Source: Saprospiraceae bacterium (GTDB lineage Bacteria > Bacteroidota > Bacteroidia > Chitinophagales > Saprospiraceae). Taken from it: DNA of 64,000 bases. The DNA lies in the NCBI GenBank assembly GCA_028285545.1, contig JANQPA010000114.1:62001-126000 (forward strand). Direction: 5' to 3'. Under the pieces are notes generated by a model. That model was not told the DNA's origin. It did no database searches and saw only the letters and a program-made list of their open reading frames with translations. Shown piece after piece: positions 62,778 to 64,000 of this stretch. Within the stretch, counting starts at the first letter, position 1. The number at the start of each line of letters is the position of its first letter. The position numbers were made by a program, and so were the translations under genes.

Positions 62778-63788
62778 ATGAAGATTGATGTTTTATTGGG
62801 AATAATTAGTAGTGCGGGTTTGTTTCATGCTGCTTACATGGTGCTTTTTCTTTTGTCGGATAAAAAGACCGATCGCAAAGCAAATTTGTTATTGTCCATT
62901 TTATTGATGGCCTATATTATCCGAATTAGCAAATCTGCTGTTTTTGCCCTTTTTGGCTTTACCCCTTATTACTATCCACTATTGGGTTTAATGGCCATGA
63001 GCATCACTGGACCTACCTTGTTGTTTTACTTAAAGCGGCTTTTTAGGAGCTGGCCTGATTTTCGATGGCATCAAACTTTACATTTGTTACCTCTATTTTT
63101 AATTAGCCTTAACTTTTGGGAATTTCCTTTTAATCTGATGCGGATTTCTTATCTGCTGATCATCATTCAAACTTTTCTGTATTTCTGCTATTGCCTTTGG
63201 CTGATTCAAAAAAAACACCCCAATAAAAAACTTAGACAATGGTTAAATATATTAGTGGGTAGTGGTTTTGGCATCTTATTGGTCTATTTTATTCAATTTA
63301 TTGGGATTTCGGATACGGGCTATGTTTATACGACTTTAATAGCCGCCCTAATTCTTTGGTCCGTGAGCTATCTGGTAACCAGCCTCTTTGAAAATCTGAA
63401 AAAGATCCATCATTATCACTTAAATAATAAAGAGGAGGTTAATTCAGAAGAAATACTCCTAAGAAAGAGATTAAGATCGATATTAACTGACCCGGAATTC
63501 TTTCGCGACGCTGAAGTAAATCTTACCGTATTATCAAAAAAACTTCAGACTCCGCCAGCTAGGCTTTCGTATTTAATTCAAATGGAGTATGGAAAAAGTT
63601 TTCCTGAGGTCATCAATTACCAACGGATTTCTTTCGCCAAAGACCAGTTGTTGGCCTCAAAAAGGGAAAAACCCAAAATTGAAAGCATTGCTTATGATTC
63701 AGGTTTTCAATCTCCTTCCACATTTTATGCTTATTTTAAAAAAACCTACCAAATGACTCCTACACAATACAAGAAAAAATACTCCTGA
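62778..63788 (+). CDS. Membrane-bound AraC-family regulator
   Basis: The 336-residue protein has about seven hydrophobic segments in residues 1-215 and an AraC-type DNA-binding domain at about 235-335 (KLQTPPARLSYLIQMEYGKSF and IAYDSGFQSPSTFYAYFKKTY are the two helix-turn-helix motifs). Such 7TM-AraC proteins sense a signal in the membrane and control nearby genes. It is divergent from the TonB-C gene over 294 bp in which I see no strong motif, and it precedes a secreted protein gene by 53 bp. It ends at an intrinsic terminator. Confidence 0.9.
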   Translation: MKIDVLLGIISSAGLFHAAYMVLFLLSDKKTDRKANLLLSILLMAYIIRISKSAVFALFGFTPYYYPLLGLMAMSITGPTLLFYLKRLFRSWPDFRWHQTLHLLPLFLISLNFWEFPFNLMRISYLLIIIQTFLYFCYCLWLIQKKHPNKKLRQWLNILVGSGFGILLVYFIQFIGISDTGYVYTTLIAALILWSVSYLVTSLFENLKKIHHYHLNNKEEVNSEEILLRKRLRSILTDPEFFRDAEVNLTVLSKKLQTPPARLSYLIQMEYGKSFPEVINYQRISFAKDQLLASKREKPKIESIAYDSGFQSPSTFYAYFKKTYQMTPTQYKKKYS

Positions 63789-63809
63789 AAAATTTCCAGG
63801 AGTGTTTTT
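63781..63809 (+). terminator. Intrinsic terminator of the membrane AraC gene
   Basis: ACTCCTG at 63781-63787 and CAGGAGT at 63797-63803 form a 7-bp stem with a 9-nt loop, followed by G and five T (63805-63809). The stop codon TGA lies at the top of the left arm. Confidence 0.7.
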
Positions 63810-63841
63810 GGCATTTTTGCCTCTAGTTTTGAAGGAAAAAA

Positions 63842-64000
63842 ATGAAAACGGTAATTAAATTAAATTTGACCTTATTTTTCCTGTTGTTGATTTTCTTTTC
63901 AGGGCATGCACAACTACAAGGCCCCTTACCCAGACATGCAGATTTGGGAGCTACTTTTTCTTCACCCAAGGAAGGAGCCTTTGGAGCTTTAGTTCAAGAT
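63842..64000 (+). CDS. Secreted protein, 5' part only (runs off the window)
   Basis: An open frame of 53 codons starts with ATG 63842 and runs to the window end without a stop. The first 24 residues are a clear signal peptide (MKTVIKLNLTLFFLLLIFFS then GHAQ). The visible mature part (LQGPLPRHADLGATFSS, then KEGAFGALVQD) cannot be assigned; a PDZ-like start is possible but too short to call. It lies just behind the terminator of the membrane AraC gene, so a separate promoter is needed. Confidence 0.7.
   Translation, partial: MKTVIKLNLTLFFLLLIFFSGHAQLQGPLPRHADLGATFSSPKEGAFGALVQD

Noticed and set aside
1-64000. tRNA, rRNA, CRISPR array or integrated phage/ICE
   Set aside because: No cloverleaf, rRNA-like stretch, regularly spaced repeat, integrase, transposase or conjugation gene was seen by reading; an automated scan with tRNAscan-SE and Infernal would settle small RNAs.

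Overview
The window comes from a member of the Bacteroidota. It is AT-rich by eye, has few Shine-Dalgarno sequences, carries two secreted proteins with C-terminal type IX secretion (T9SS) sorting domains, a type III glutamine synthetase, an ECF sigma factor beside a TPR-CHAT protein, and candidate -7 boxes of the Bacteroidota TAnnTTTG type. The genus cannot be fixed from sequence reading alone; Saprospiria- or Cytophagia-like lineages fit best. I saw no rRNA, tRNA, CRISPR array, transposase or prophage genes.

Layout. (1) 1-5923: a signalling module of an ECF sigma factor, a single-pass membrane protein built like an anti-sigma factor with periplasmic TPR-like helices, and, convergent with a 4-base overlap, a periplasmic membrane-anchored TPR-CHAT (caspase-like) protein; then an orphan 207-residue protein. 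(2) 6542-14277: metabolic and secreted hydrolases: a prolyl-iminopeptidase-like lipoprotein, an SDR, an aldo/keto reductase, an M20-type protein that has lost metal ligands, an intact M20D amidohydrolase, and a GT-C-like membrane protein. (3) 14326-19745, minus strand: glutamine synthetase III and a large beta-helix T9SS cargo protein. (4) 20725-57387: a large Wzx/Wzy-type extracellular polysaccharide locus of about 31 genes. (5) 57574-64000: a conserved hypothetical gene, an FG-GAP/VCBS T9SS protein, two AraC-type regulators, an FAD-dependent oxidoreductase, a small TonB-C-domain protein, and the start of a further secreted protein.

The polysaccharide locus reads as one assembly line. It has Wza-like export, a Wzc-like tyrosine kinase, an initiating sugar-phosphate transferase, Wzx flippase and Wzy-like polymerase, and at least seven glycosyltransferases including a WecG/TagA type. 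Decoration enzymes include a NodB deacetylase, a second divergent deacetylase-like protein, a formyltransferase-like protein, an AsnB-type amidotransferase, methyltransferases and a fused ADH-Gfo/Idh/MocA oxidoreductase. Precursor enzymes follow: UDP-GlcNAc 2-epimerase, then an SDR / RmlC-like / C-methyltransferase / glucose-1-phosphate cytidylyltransferase / PIG-L / class IV aminotransferase / DUF4910 block. A leader of about 400 nt with several perfect hairpins precedes the operon.

The least explained items are the sigma/anti-sigma-like/TPR-CHAT triad, a repeated ~131-bp double-palindrome element that sits in the same orientation just upstream of two unrelated genes, the structured polysaccharide leader, the M20 pseudoenzyme candidate and the branched-CDP-sugar block that lacks a recognisable 4,6-dehydratase.
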